From Ctenosaura bakeri (Eukaryota; Chordata; Lepidosauria; Squamata; Iguanidae), in the NCBI GenBank assembly GCA_948474755.1, contig CAOLHI010001660.1, forward strand, positions 186,001 to 250,000: 64,000 nucleotides of DNA, written 5' to 3'. The position numbers were made by a program, and so were the translations under genes. This document shows, one piece after another, positions 55,170 through 64,000 of the stretch (the first letter of the stretch is position 1; every line of letters starts with the position of its first letter). The notes beneath the pieces are model-generated. The model made no database searches. It was not told the DNA's origin and saw only the letters and a list, made by a program, of their open reading frames with translations.

Positions 55170-56375
55170 TAAAAAATTATCTGTTTTTTCTGTTAGAACA
55201 TTAACTACATTTTAACAGCATTTCATAGTAAGCATGAGACTGGGATGCATTGCACATACTCAACTCTTCCACTGAAACACTGAGACCGAGAAGTGCTTCA
55301 AATTGTCTGCTATTACTCCCTGACATTTCTATGACATTTTTGTTAAGTGCTACCAAAATGAATGAGAGTTTCTTTTCTCAATTTAAAAGCATAATCTTTG
55401 TGCATTAAAATGGAGCTCTTCCAATTACCATCCTTGTCCTCCTATTGCAGGTGCTCATAGAACTTAGCAAAGATGAATGCTTGAGTTCATCAGATCCCAT
55501 CTCGCGGCTCATTGAAGATGATATTCTGGCAAGAACTTCACTTGTACTTCAGCTTTAAACCCTTCCAAGAGCAAAAAAGCTTAACACACTATGTCACTTT
55601 TCACATTTTTAACAGCCATTCTTTTTTCCTGGAATTGTCATTCTGTGATGTGGTTTTTGACCAACATAACTATTCCAGCATAGGCAGTTGTCTTGATCCA
55701 GAACTCAGTCTTCTTCTAGGCCTCTCAAAGGTTCAAGCAGGGCTGGACACTGATACACGTTACTGCCATTGCATAAGCTTTATTAATGAGGAATGAGGCA
55801 GCAGTTGGTACACAGCAGAGAAGCATTCCAGTCCTTTTGCTCATGGAAACGAACATCCTCTCACAGCCAATGGTAGAACTGAGCCCCCTAACAAATTCTA
55901 GTCAGATCATCCCTTGACAGGAATCAAATTCCCTAGCACTGAAATATATGGGGAGCCCTTGGACTGGGTTCACCTATCTTAGGTGAGGCCAATGGAACAT
56001 GTACTCCCCAAGAGCTATATAGTACACAAACAAGCAAAGAAAAAGTGCATAAGCATGACCCATCTCCTCCCAATAGAATATTTAACAAGAGAAAAATTAA
56101 TTCCGCCCATCTGCCTTCATTTCTTCCCCAGCCACGAGCTGCAAAGCAAATGCAAAAAAAGCCCCAAAAACCAAAAAAGTCACTAATAAAAGTAACTCTT
56201 TCATACTGCTGGAAAGCTGTTAATATTTTCCATGATGCTAACATGAATTCTGACACCCATTTGCCTGGTGGCAAAGGCCCGGCTTCCAACAACGATAAGG
56301 ATGATGTAGGTGCAGCAGCAGGAGTAAAATGTCCATGGGCACCGTGGCAACCAGAGGATGGGGTGGTGCATAGGA
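55170..56375. other. No gene seen
   Basis: Frames near 55,512-55,796 (plus) and 55,933-56,400 (minus) have no recognised domain. No repeat identified. Confidence 0.4.
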
Positions 56376-56377
56376 AG

Positions 56378-56560
56378 TGACAGTACAAACAGTTTGACAA
56401 TGGAATCCCCTGCCTTGGAATATGCTGGAGCTCCTTCTTTGGAGGTTTTTAAATGGAGGCTGGATGTCCATCTGTCAGGGATGCTTTGATGGTATATTCC
56501 TGCATGGCAGGGGGTTGGATTCAATGGCCCTTCCAGTTTCTTCCAGCTCTATGATAGGAA
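56378..56560 (+). mobile_element. CR1 LINE 3' end fragment
   Basis: TTTGACAATGGAATCCCCTG, CTTCTTTGGAGGTTTTTAAA, GGATGTCCATCTGTCAGGGA and CATGGCAGGGGGTTGGATTC match the CR1 3' region, ending at TCTATGATAGG. Short and diverged. Confidence 0.8.
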
Positions 56561-56564
56561 GGAA

Positions 56565-56780
56565 GGAAGAAAGAAACTACCCCAAATTAAGTTTCACTAA
56601 AGTTGTCATCACATACCCATACACATCATTTCCTTATGCTGCACCATTCAGTCCCATAAGTTAGTTTGCTGGTAGAATAAAGCAAAAACATACCATCTCT
56701 TCAAGTAGTCTCTCATTTAACTGTGGTATATCTTAGTTAAATTTTAATAGACTTAAGTAATTGATATTTAAGGGCAGGGT
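56565..56780. other. No gene seen
   Basis: AT-rich, no recognised element. Confidence 0.5.
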
Positions 56781-56782
56781 AG

Positions 56783-56905
56783 TAGCTGTGCAGACATGGT
56801 TGAACTGCAACTCCCAAGTATTCCTCAGATTTGCTATGCTGGCTAGGGTTGATGGAAGTTGCCCTCCAACAACATCTGGAGAGCTTCACAATTCCCACCC
56901 TTGTT
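56783..56905. mobile_element. Short element of the 'ACTACAACTCCCA' type
   Basis: GTTGAACTGCAACTCCCAAG, GGCTAGGGTTGATGGAAGTT and CAACATCTGGAGAGCTTCAC follow the order of the copy at 12,185. Confidence 0.55.
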
Positions 56906-57145
56906 GAATGGAGACAGTGCCAGGACAAAGCTTTAAGCAAATTGCCAAGATTCAGCTGGCAACAATAGCTTTTCAAAATTATTTCTTAAAAAACAACAAC
57001 AACCAGCAAACCTAAAAGGAACCAAGCATGAAAATTCCTGAGTTAACATGTCTGAAGTTGATGTATTTTATTGTTTTCCCATTTTGAGGACATACTGTGT
57101 CTCCAAATTTTATGCAGATGTGTGAAAAAATAGAAAAGTTGCAAC

Positions 57146-57982
57146 CTCTGTGTCGGGGGCTCCGACCTGGCCGGCCCCTCCGGCGTCTTGGAGGCCGCCG
57201 CGGATGCGGCCCCCGGAACGGAGGAGGACCCGGATGACTCCTGGGACGCTGCGGAGGCCTCCGCCACCGAGGAGGGACGCCTGGGCCCTGCGGAGGCCAC
57301 CGCCACCGAGGGAAAGCGCCTGGACGCTGCGGAGGCCGCCGACGCCACGGAAGCCATCGCCGCCGAAGGAGAGCGTCCGGACGCCATGGAGGCCACCGCT
57401 GCCAAGGGAGAATGCCAAGTGGTCTGCCAGGGTGGGCGGGACCCAGGCTCGATCCCAGGGCACCGCCCACCTGCGGCCCCGATCCAGAGGAGGCTGCCGC
57501 CCCTCCTCCCACGTTCCAGCAGTGGCGGCGGGCCAAGGAGGCCGCCCGCCGCTCCCAGCGGCTGCTGGAGCGACGGCTGCAGGCTGAGGGCTCTCAGCTG
57601 GCTGATGGCTCACAGCTGTGAGCCTGGCTGAGGGCTTGCAGCTGCAAGCCAGCTGTCAGATTGGCTGCCACCGACCCTGGAGGCCTACTTAAGGCCAGCG
57701 TGAGGCAGAGGAAGGCACGGAGCAACAACTGTTGGCCCTCCGTGAGCCTTCCGGCCGTGCTTGGTCCCAGCCATGCCTGCCTATGACCATGTCCTCATCC
57801 GGAGTTCCAGCCAGCCCAGCCCTCTGCCAGCATCCCAGGTGAAGTAACCCTTTATTTTCTGTAGTACCTGCTGCAAGGACTGTTTATGTTTGCCTTAGTC
57901 TGCTGGCAGGGGCCTCCATAGGTGAGACTCCTGTAACTCCTGACCCACACCTGCTTGACCCCAGCCTGCCGCCGACACTCTG
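57146..57982 (+). mobile_element. Solo LTR with a GC-rich repeat-bearing reading frame
   Basis: The LTR occupies 57,151-57,977 (827 bp), starts TGTCGG and ends CCGACA, exact inverted termini. CTCTG flanks both sides (57,146-57,150; 57,978-57,982). From near 57,155 one plus frame is open to about 57,630. It is acidic, with tandem 13-residue units beginning AEA or AEASATE and containing an EG-R-DA pattern. A second plus frame ends FQQWRRAKEAARRSQRLLER and LADGSQL at 57,612. GAGGCCTACTTAAGGCC near 57,682 may be a TATA-like box. The frames may be the tail of an internal gene that runs into the LTR (inference). No internal region is present. Its GC-rich left part contrasts with its surroundings. 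Confidence 0.85.
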
Positions 57983-57984
57983 GT

Positions 57985-58420
57985 GTTTTCTAATATGAGT
58001 CAATGATTGAGGACTGGTCATCCAAATTCCCAAATATTAGAGCAGATTGGGTACGGATCACATGGCTTTGAACCAGTATAATATCTAAATCACTGAAATC
58101 AGTCCCCAATCAAAATTGGGATCCTTGTGCAATGTCCTCATATTGAATTCATCCTGTGCTTATTGAAATAATTATTTGAATTTATTTACATTTATAACTT
58201 TTCTAATTTTTCTTCCCTGTCTCTCTACTATGCATTTTGGCAGTAGGTTAATGTCTATTGGGAACATCATTGTTCCCATCATATGCCAATTTCTTGTTGG
58301 AAAGTGGCATATAAATTAAACTTTACTTTATTTAAACTTTACCTAAACTTTTTCTAAATATTTAGAATCCATGGGTCTGAAAAGTCAGCCTTCCCCATAT
58401 CATCCATGTTTTGGGTGACA
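57985..58420. other. No gene seen
   Basis: AT-rich. GGAAAGTGGCATATAAATTAA near 58,300 resembles a LINE tail. Confidence 0.45.
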
Positions 58421-58424
58421 AACA

Positions 58425-58515
58425 CCATCATCTCCAGTTAGCATGGTCAATGACCATATCAGCCAGGAATGGTAGAGGTTATAGTTCAACACATCGGGAA
58501 GACACCGGTTTAATA
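58425..58515. mobile_element. Degenerate short element of the 'ACTACAACTCCCA' type
   Basis: CACCATCATCTCCAGTTAGC, AATGGTAGAGGTTATAGTTC and AACACATCGGGAAGACACC match that family's order, in a diverged copy. Confidence 0.45.
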
Positions 58516-58683
58516 AAGACTAGTCCAAAGCATTGTTTAACAGTCACATCTCTGCTTTAAGTTCTGCACTAGGAAATTTGATTGTTAATAAAATGCTGCA
58601 GGCAGAGTACAAATAGCTGGGGATATCTATTCTGTTAGAAATTAGAGCCAAACTAACTCTTGGAAACTCTTTGTGTTGGAAAA

Positions 58684-58718
58684 CACAACAATAACAACAA
58701 CAACAACAACAACAACAA
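58684..58718. repeat. (ACA)n microsatellite
   Basis: About ten ACA units with one interruption near the start. Confidence 0.95.
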
Positions 58719-58719
58719 A

Positions 58720-59735
58720 GAATCACAAGGAAGCAAGGCAAACCATCCAAGTCCATGGGAGTAGATCTAATATGAAATTTCCCAGTGGTAATGATTTTGG
58801 CTTGCTGGGTAAGTGTAGCTCTTCCAAACTGAAAATAAGCACAACAGAATGGGGAATGGCTGACTATACTCCATGATTACACATCACTCTCACATCATCC
58901 ATTATCTGTGCATTTTCTGCATATCAGAATTTTTCATTATTACCTTTAATGGCTCTCAGTCTCTAAGAAAATGTTCAGCCACTGCTACTGTTGTTCTAAT
59001 GTATTCCTGATGTTTGTAATGTGTCAAGATTTTTAATTCTGACAAAGTGACAAAAGACAGGAGATAACGGAAGCTCATAAAATTATGTATAGTGGGGAAA
59101 ACATAGAAAGAAGTAAATTTCTTCCTCATAATTAAGGATGGATGGATCCATCTGGTTCAGTATGTGATAATTTTACAAATGCTCATTCATAGATCTGTTC
59201 CTTTCATGGGACAATAGTGTGGTGTATTCTTCAGACATTCTACACACCCAGTTTTAGTCAGATGATAAGAAACTTCTCCAATTAGTACCTCTTTCCAGTG
59301 GGTGTGTTCAAAATTCGGGAAAAAGACCACAAGGATGTGTTGCTGGGCAGTGCGGGGCTGGACTAGAAGATCTAGCCTGCAGTCTTAAATTTGTTTTATC
59401 TGTAAAATGATTAAAATGTAAAGGATTATTAAAAAGCAGGAATTTCTAATAGATTTGGGGGTTCTCAGTCTTCCATATCTTATGTCTCGCCAATCATTCT
59501 GTCAAAGAACCTGGGTTCCATTGTGATAGAAATACCCCCCCTGAACACACATACTTTTTCAGACTATTTATTTTTACAGGCATTTTATTCTTAAACCTCT
59601 CATTTAAAGTAAGAGATAAGGATGATAATAACCTTTCTGGGAATAACACAGACAAAAGTAATAATTTCATTAGAGATGAAAATTATATCAAGTGTAATGG
59701 CTGCAATTGTAATAATATTTCCTGGAATCCAATTA
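58720..59735. other. No gene seen
   Basis: AT-rich with no recognised element. Confidence 0.5.
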
Positions 59736-59737
59736 TA

Positions 59738-59980
59738 GAGCCAGCATGATTGTACAAAGATGTTGGGAGATCAGTATTCAAATCCCTGCTTCACTGTGGA
59801 AACCCACTGGGTGACGTTAGGCGAGTCACAATCTATCAGCCTCAGAGGAAGGCAATGGCAACCCCCCTCTGAACAAATCTTCCTCCTCCCCCAAAAACAA
59901 AAGCCAGCCACAATAGGGTTTCTTTGTTGCCTTAGAGTGGTCATAACTTAAAAATAACTTGAAGGACACAAAACAACAAA
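59738..59980 (+). mobile_element. tRNA-headed SINE, full length
   Basis: GAGCCAGCATGATTGTACAA (A-box region), GTATTCAAATCCCTGC (B box), AAACCCACTGGGTGACGTTA, CTCAGAGGAAGGCAATGGCA and the tail TTGCCTTAGAGTGGTCATAA with ACTTGAAGGACACAAAACAA appear in order. This is the best complete copy of the tRNA-headed type in the window. An A-rich insertion (CCCCCAAAAACAAAAG) lies in the middle. Confidence 0.85.
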
Positions 59981-60151
59981 TCTGATTATTAGCCCCAAGT
60001 AGAAGGAAACTGTTGAATCAGTGAGAACGTTTCTTTTGCTTCAGTAGGTATATTCTAGTTGGGACTAATACTTGGATTTAGGCCATGATTATTAATTAGT
60101 ATTGTTATAAAAGCTCTGCATCCCACCTAGCGTAACTCTGCATAATATTAA

Positions 60152-61576
60152 AAGATATTAAAAGAGCTGGCAGAGGTCATTTCGGAACCGCTTGCTATAA
60201 TTTTTGAGAAATCTTGGAGGACAGGAGAAGTTCCAGCAGATTGGAAGAGAGCAAATGTTATCCCCATCTTCAAGAAGGGAAAAAAAGAGGACCCAAATAA
60301 TTATCGCCCAGTCAGCCTGACATCGGTACCCGGAAAGATCCTGGAGCAGATCATTAAGCGTTCAGTTTCTAATCATTTAGAAAACAACGCAATAATCACG
60401 AGAAGTCAACATGGATTTCTCAAAAATAAGTCATGCCAGACTAATCTGATCTCTTTTTATGATAGAGTTACTAGCTTGATAGATGAAGGGAATGCTGTGG
60501 ATGTAGCATATCTCGATTTCAGTAAGGCCTTTGACAAAATTCCCCATGACATTCTTGCATCGAAGCTAGTAAAATGTGGGCTAGACAGGGCTACTGTTAA
60601 TTGGATATGTAATTGGTTGACCGACCGAACCCAACGGGTGATCACGGATGGCTGCTTTTCATCCTGGAGAGAAGTGACTAGTGGGGTGCCACAAGGTTCT
60701 GTCCTGGGCCCAGTGCTGTTCAATATTTTTATCAATGACTTAGATGAAGGAATAGAGGGCATGCTCATCAAATTTGCAGATGACACCAAATTGGGAGGGG
60801 TTGCTAATATGCCAGAGGACAGGATCAAAATTCAAAATGACCTGGATAGATTGGAGAGCTGGGCCAGGGCGAACAAAATGAAATTCAACAGAGAGAAATG
60901 TAAGGTCCTACACTTAGGCATAAATAATGGAATACAGAAATATAGGATGGGGGACACGTGGCTGGATAGCAGTACGTGTGAAAGGGATCTAGGAGTCTTC
61001 ATAGACCACAAGCTGAACATGAGTCAGCAGTGTGATGCGGCAGCCAAGAAAGCCAATGCAATTCTCGGCTGCATCAACAGGAGTATGGTGTCTAGATCGA
61101 GGGAGGTACTGGTACCACTCTACTCTGCTTTGGTTAGACCCCATCTTGAATACTGTGTCCAGTTCTGGGCACCCCAATTCAAGAAGGATATTGACAAGCT
61201 GGAGCAAGTCCAGAGGAGGGTGACCAAAATGGTGAGAGGCCTGGAAAACATGCCCTATGAGGATAGACTGAGAGAGCTGGGTATGTTTAGTCTGCAGAAA
61301 AGGAGGTTAAGAGGGGACATGATAGCCATGTTTAAATATTTGAAGGGATGCCACGTAGAGGAAGGAGGGGGCTTGTTTTCTGCTGCTCCAGAAACCAGGA
61401 CAAGGAGCAATGGATTCAAGCTGCAGGAAAGGAGATTCCACCTGAACCTCAGGAAGAACTTCCTGACAGTCAGGGCTGTCCGGCAGTGGAATCTGCTGCC
61501 TCGGAGAGTAGTGGAGTCTCCTACCTTGGAGGTTTTTAAGCAGAGGCTTGATGGCCATCTGTCGGGAGTGCTTTGA
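60152..61576 (+). CDS. CR1 ORF2 reverse transcriptase, partial, frame intact
   Basis: Open for 474 codons from just after a stop at 60,149 to the stop at 61,574. It lacks the endonuclease part and the N-terminal end of ORF2. The recognised order is [52 protein letters not shown] (palm, first catalytic Asp), [31 protein letters not shown] (catalytic Asp pair, FADD), then the thumb and C-terminal region with [48 protein letters not shown] and [16 protein letters not shown]. The protein would copy CR1 RNA at a nicked target site (family knowledge). With the endonuclease missing and no promoter, this copy should not be able to move by itself. The start codon given by any automatic caller inside this frame is not the true start. 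Confidence 0.93.
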   Translation, partial: KILKELAEVISEPLAIIFEKSWRTGEVPADWKRANVIPIFKKGKKEDPNNYRPVSLTSVPGKILEQIIKRSVSNHLENNAIITRSQHGFLKNKSCQTNLISFYDRVTSLIDEGNAVDVAYLDFSKAFDKIPHDILASKLVKCGLDRATVNWICNWLTDRTQRVITDGCFSSWREVTSGVPQGSVLGPVLFNIFINDLDEGIEGMLIKFADDTKLGGVANMPEDRIKIQNDLDRLESWARANKMKFNREKCKVLHLGINNGIQKYRMGDTWLDSSTCERDLGVFIDHKLNMSQQCDAAAKKANAILGCINRSMVSRSREVLVPLYSALVRPHLEYCVQFWAPQFKKDIDKLEQVQRRVTKMVRGLENMPYEDRLRELGMFSLQKRRLRGDMIAMFKYLKGCHVEEGGGLFSAAPETRTRSNGFKLQERRFHLNLRKNFLTVRAVRQWNLLPRRVVESPTLEVFKQRLDGHLSGVL

Positions 61577-61639
61577 GGGTGTTCCTGCATGACAGGGAGT
61601 TGGACTGGATGGCCCGTGTGGTCTCTTCCAACTCTACAT

Positions 61640-61671
61640 TTCTATGATTCTATGATTTCTATGATTCTATA
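61640..61671 (+). repeat. CR1 3'-terminal ATTCTATG repeats
   Basis: About four degenerate ATTCTATG/ATTTCTATG units mark the 3' end of the CR1, as is typical for this family. Confidence 0.9.
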
Positions 61672-61679
61672 ACATCAGT

Positions 61680-62160
61680 GATTCTTGCACCACTAGCTGA
61701 GAAAAACAGCAACAGATGATCCTACCCAGTGTGCCACAAGCAAGAGAAAAGGTATGTTGTAAGGCAAGTGCTACAGTACCCCCAGGAGAGTGACATCTAT
61801 TTTTTTTAAATAGCAAGAAGAGCATTAATTCTCTGATCTGGCAGTTAAAGTCAGCAGAGTGGTATATCTAGTGGGATCCACCCCAAAACAAAGAGACCAG
61901 CACACACAAAATCATTATTAGAGGCCCTCCTCAGGATCTGGAGTAAGTGCAAGAGACAGTGCTTTCTCAATGGTGGCCCTGTGGAATACTCTCCCAATAT
62001 AATGTGTGCACCCATTTGTGTGCTTGTTCTGTTGTTGTTCATAACCCTCATGCACTAGGATAGGACATTTGTGTCTCCAAGAATTATGACTTGTTGCAAA
62101 ATCCACACAGAGGTAAGCCTACAGTGCAGGCAGTCTGTGGCATTTTTGTGTTTCAGCTAG
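61680..62160. other. No gene seen
   Basis: CAATGGTGGCCCTGTGGAAT with ACTCTCCCAATAT near 61,970 resembles an L2-like LINE end, but too little is left to call it. Confidence 0.4.
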
Positions 62161-62161
62161 T

Positions 62162-62261
62162 TATAGAATCATAGAGTTGGAAGAGACCACAAAGGCCATT
62201 GAGTCCAACCCCCTTGCCATGCACGTTCAAAGCAACCCCAGCAAATGTTCATTCACCCTCT
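62162..62261 (-). mobile_element. CR1 LINE 3' end, antisense, first part
   Basis: ATAGAATCATAGAGTTGGAA with GAGACCACAAAGGCCATTGA and CCCCCTTGCCATGCA is the complement of a CR1 3' end. It is broken at 62,261 by an LTR and continues at 63,201 in the same order. Confidence 0.85.
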
Positions 62262-63204
62262 TGTTAGTATGGCTAATAGCTCTCTCCCAGGGTCTACAAT
62301 TTATTAATTTACTACCTCAAATTGATATCTCCATGTGGCTAATATTAAAAATCATTCCATGTGTCTGATAGGGTTACTGAAAGCGCACGTAGGCAGGAAG
62401 GCTGAAAGGGGGAAGTTAGGAAAACTTTGGTCAACTCAACCTGTCACATAGCCAGGGACCCTCCTCGAGACTTTCTGACCATCGAAAAGACAAAAGGGCC
62501 CTTCGCACTGGTATGGCACCTTCATAGAATCACAATCAGCCTGCCAAAGGAGGGCAATTTCCACTCTACATGTGCCTTTATCTCACCTGGGCAGAGTCAT
62601 TCACAAGGCGCTGCGAAATATTCAGCCGGAGATATTTGTTGTGAAGCTTTGATCTAGCCTCCCTGGCCATTTGTTTTCTCTGGGAAAGAGCTAGCTCTAC
62701 AGGCATATTTTTTTTTCTATAAAAACCCCATGTTTTGATCTGTTCGGGGGTTCATTTACATTTTCCTCTTGAATCACTGTCACTCTGTTTTGCCTCAAAC
62801 CCCCCCCTTCCTGAGTTTCATCGTTCTCAACCCTCAGTCTTCAACTTTTGGCTTCTCTGGGCATTAGAATAAGGTGTAGTATTACCCCAGAACACCTCAA
62901 AACAAAATCCCTATTATTTTTCCTTACTTTCTTCTTCAGTAGTTCTTGAATGAATGCGTGAGTGTGTGTGTGAGAGTGTGTGTCATTGTTTGCTTTAATT
63001 ACTGAGAGTTTAATAAAATCTTTAAACTGAACAACTTCCCTAGTTCTTGGTTTGGCCTGATCTGTATACATTGGGTTACAAGGTCCTGCTTAAGTTACCC
63101 TGCCTCTCGTAAAGCTAAACAGTGCTCTGAACTAATTTCCCCACAATTTTGATAGATTTTGGGAATCGCCTTAAGGGACCCCCAAGAAATCAGGGTAACA
63201 CTCT
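62258..63204 (+). mobile_element. Solo LTR, family L1-LTR copy 4, in CR1
   Basis: The LTR occupies 62,262-63,200 (939 bp), starts TGTTAG and ends GGGTAACA. CTCT flanks both sides (62,258-62,261; 63,201-63,204). CTATAAAAAC (62,718) and AATAAA (63,012) are in plus orientation. The U5 block TTACCCTGCCTCTCGTAAAG then TTTCCCCACAATTTTG and CCCCCAAGAAATCAGGG matches copy 3 at 18,378 closely, while the U3 is more diverged. There are no internal genes. Confidence 0.88.
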
Positions 63205-64000
63205 GTTTAAAAATCTCCAAAGAAGGTGACTCCACAACTCTCCCAGACAGCATATTCCACTGTCAAATGGCTCTTACAGTCAGGAAGTTCTTCCCGATGT
63301 TTAGATGAAATCTTTTTTCCTGTAGTTGGAATCCATTACTTCATGTCCTAGGCCCTTTTCTCATTGAGGCTTCTCGCGTGAGCGGGGAGAGCGGCTTGCG
63401 CGAGAAGGCTCCTCCGGGAGGCTGCCGTTTTCCCCTCGTTCCTTCCGCAGGTGAAGGAACGAGGGGGAAGCGGCAGCCTCCCGGAGGAGCCTTCTCGCAC
63501 GAGCCGCCCTCCCCCCGGGCGAAGCAGAAGGCTGTCGCGTCCGTCCCCCCTCCCCGCTCGCGCAAAGCAGGAGGCTGTCACATCCATCCCCCCCACTCGC
63601 GCGAAGCAGGAGGCTGTCGCGTCCGTCGCGCTAGTGCCTCACCCCGCCCCTTCCTTCCACAGGGGTGGAGGGAAGGAAGCGCGACCCGGCCGCCTCCCCG
63701 ACGCTCCACACAGGAGGTAAGTGCACGTGGGCGCCGGGAGCGTTGCGCGAGTGCGGGTGATTTTCACTTTGAGGTGAAAATCAAAAAACCCGCGATTGCG
63801 CCGCTGCAGCCCCGTGAGCGCGGCGGAAGTGGGAGTGCGTCGTGCAGAGCGACGCTCCCACTCCCACGAGGCTCACGGGGCTGTCGCGCGACAGAAAGCC
63901 CGTGAGAAAAGGGCCCTAGTCTCCAGAATACAAGCTTGCTCCATATTCAACAAGACATCCCTTCAAATATCCCTTCAAATATGACTACCATGTCACGTCT
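63201..64000 (-). mobile_element. CR1 LINE, antisense, second part, split by a Harbinger-type element
   Basis: CTCTGTTTAAAAATCTCCAA, TGACTCCACAACTCTCCCAG, AGTCAGGAAGTTCTTCCCGA and GTTGGAATCCATTACTTCAT are antisense CR1. After the element at 63,351-63,915, the CR1 resumes with CTAGTCTCCAGAATACAAGC and CAAATATGACTACCATGTCA to the window end. It is interrupted twice by younger elements. It runs off the window. Confidence 0.85.
63348..63918. mobile_element. GC-rich Harbinger-type non-autonomous element, 565 bp
   Basis: The element occupies 63,351-63,915. It starts GGCCCTTTTCTCATTGAGGC and ends GGGGCTGTCGCGCG ... CGTGAGAAAAGGGCC; terminal repeats of about 13 bp are exact. CTA flanks both sides (63,348-63,350; 63,916-63,918). 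The interior is GC- and CpG-rich with short inverted and tandem segments: GAAGGAACGAGGGG pairs with CCCCTCGTTCCTTC near 63,432, and GCAGGAGGCTGTC-like phrases repeat near 63,530-63,620. Reading frames here are spurious. It sits in a CR1 and so is younger than that copy. Confidence 0.88.

Larger units (their letters stand above)
60150..61675 (+). mobile_element. CR1 LINE, 5'-truncated
   Basis: The copy starts abruptly in the reverse-transcriptase region near 60,150 and runs through the end of ORF2, a short 3' UTR (GGCCCGTGTGGTCTCTTCCA) and an ATTCTATG-type terminus at 61,640-61,671. Truncation at the 5' end is usual for LINEs. It shows no internal stop and no indel, which marks it as the youngest-looking LINE in the window. 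No target duplication was seen, which is common in CR1. Confidence 0.95.

Noticed and set aside
57150..57631. Ala/Glu-rich frame as a host gene
   Set aside because: It lies wholly inside an LTR with exact ends and a target duplication.
59738..59830. A functional tRNA gene
   Set aside because: A and B boxes are present, but the sequence does not fold as a tRNA and continues as a SINE.
60152..61576. A host gene with a reverse-transcriptase-like domain
   Set aside because: The frame is followed by the CR1 3' UTR and ATTCTATG terminus and is flanked by non-coding DNA.

Overview
This 64 kb window is vertebrate nuclear DNA, most likely from a squamate reptile (lizard or snake). Four things point there: CR1 LINE copies ending in ATTCTATG repeats, a Bov-B/RTE LINE, SINEs with a tRNA-like or 5S-rRNA-like head joined to a Bov-B-type tail, and a dense population of short inverted-repeat DNA transposons. 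I see no host protein-coding exon, no functional tRNA or rRNA gene and no CRISPR array. The window reads as intergenic or intronic sequence built from nested mobile elements.

Layout. 1-9.4 kb: AT-rich background with short inverted-repeat elements and the first copies of an unclassified dispersed repeat. 9.46-10.21 kb: a retrovirus-like solo LTR. 10.3-11.05 kb: a degenerate GACTTGA repeat pair. 13.9-15.5 kb: two more copies of the unclassified repeat and a SINE inside an inverted-repeat element. 16.7-19.6 kb: a decayed antisense Bov-B LINE split by a solo LTR. 19.6-20.3 kb: a second LTR. 23.2-25.4 kb: a LINE fragment, two 5S-derived SINEs (one split by an LTR) and a small Harbinger-type element. 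26-29.4 kb: a second Harbinger-type element, a perfect foldback hairpin, SINEs, an L2-like LINE tail and CR1 ends. 31.0-33.4 kb: an LTR with an internal tandem duplication, itself split by another LTR. 36-41 kb: a SINE, a Tigger-like element, an LTR and a short Helitron. 41.27-51.52 kb: a 10.2 kb GC-rich PIF/Harbinger transposon. 51.6-60 kb: SINEs and two more LTRs. 60.15-61.68 kb: a 5'-truncated CR1 with an intact reverse-transcriptase frame. 62.16-64 kb: an antisense CR1 interrupted by both an LTR and a Harbinger-type element.

The central feature is the Harbinger element. It has near-matching terminal inverted repeats, a TGA target-site duplication, a two-exon DDE transposase gene on the plus strand and a Myb/SANT-type gene on the minus strand. 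Both genes carry frameshifts. At least four shorter elements in the window share its GGCC-N-TTTCCACA-like ends, so they are plausible non-autonomous relatives.

The other theme is layered insertion. Four solo LTRs of one related family, each with its own perfect 4-bp target duplication, all sit inside other retroelements (a SINE, an LTR, a Bov-B and a CR1). They give a readable relative chronology. All coordinates and homologies were read by eye; family names come from recognised motifs, not from database searches.
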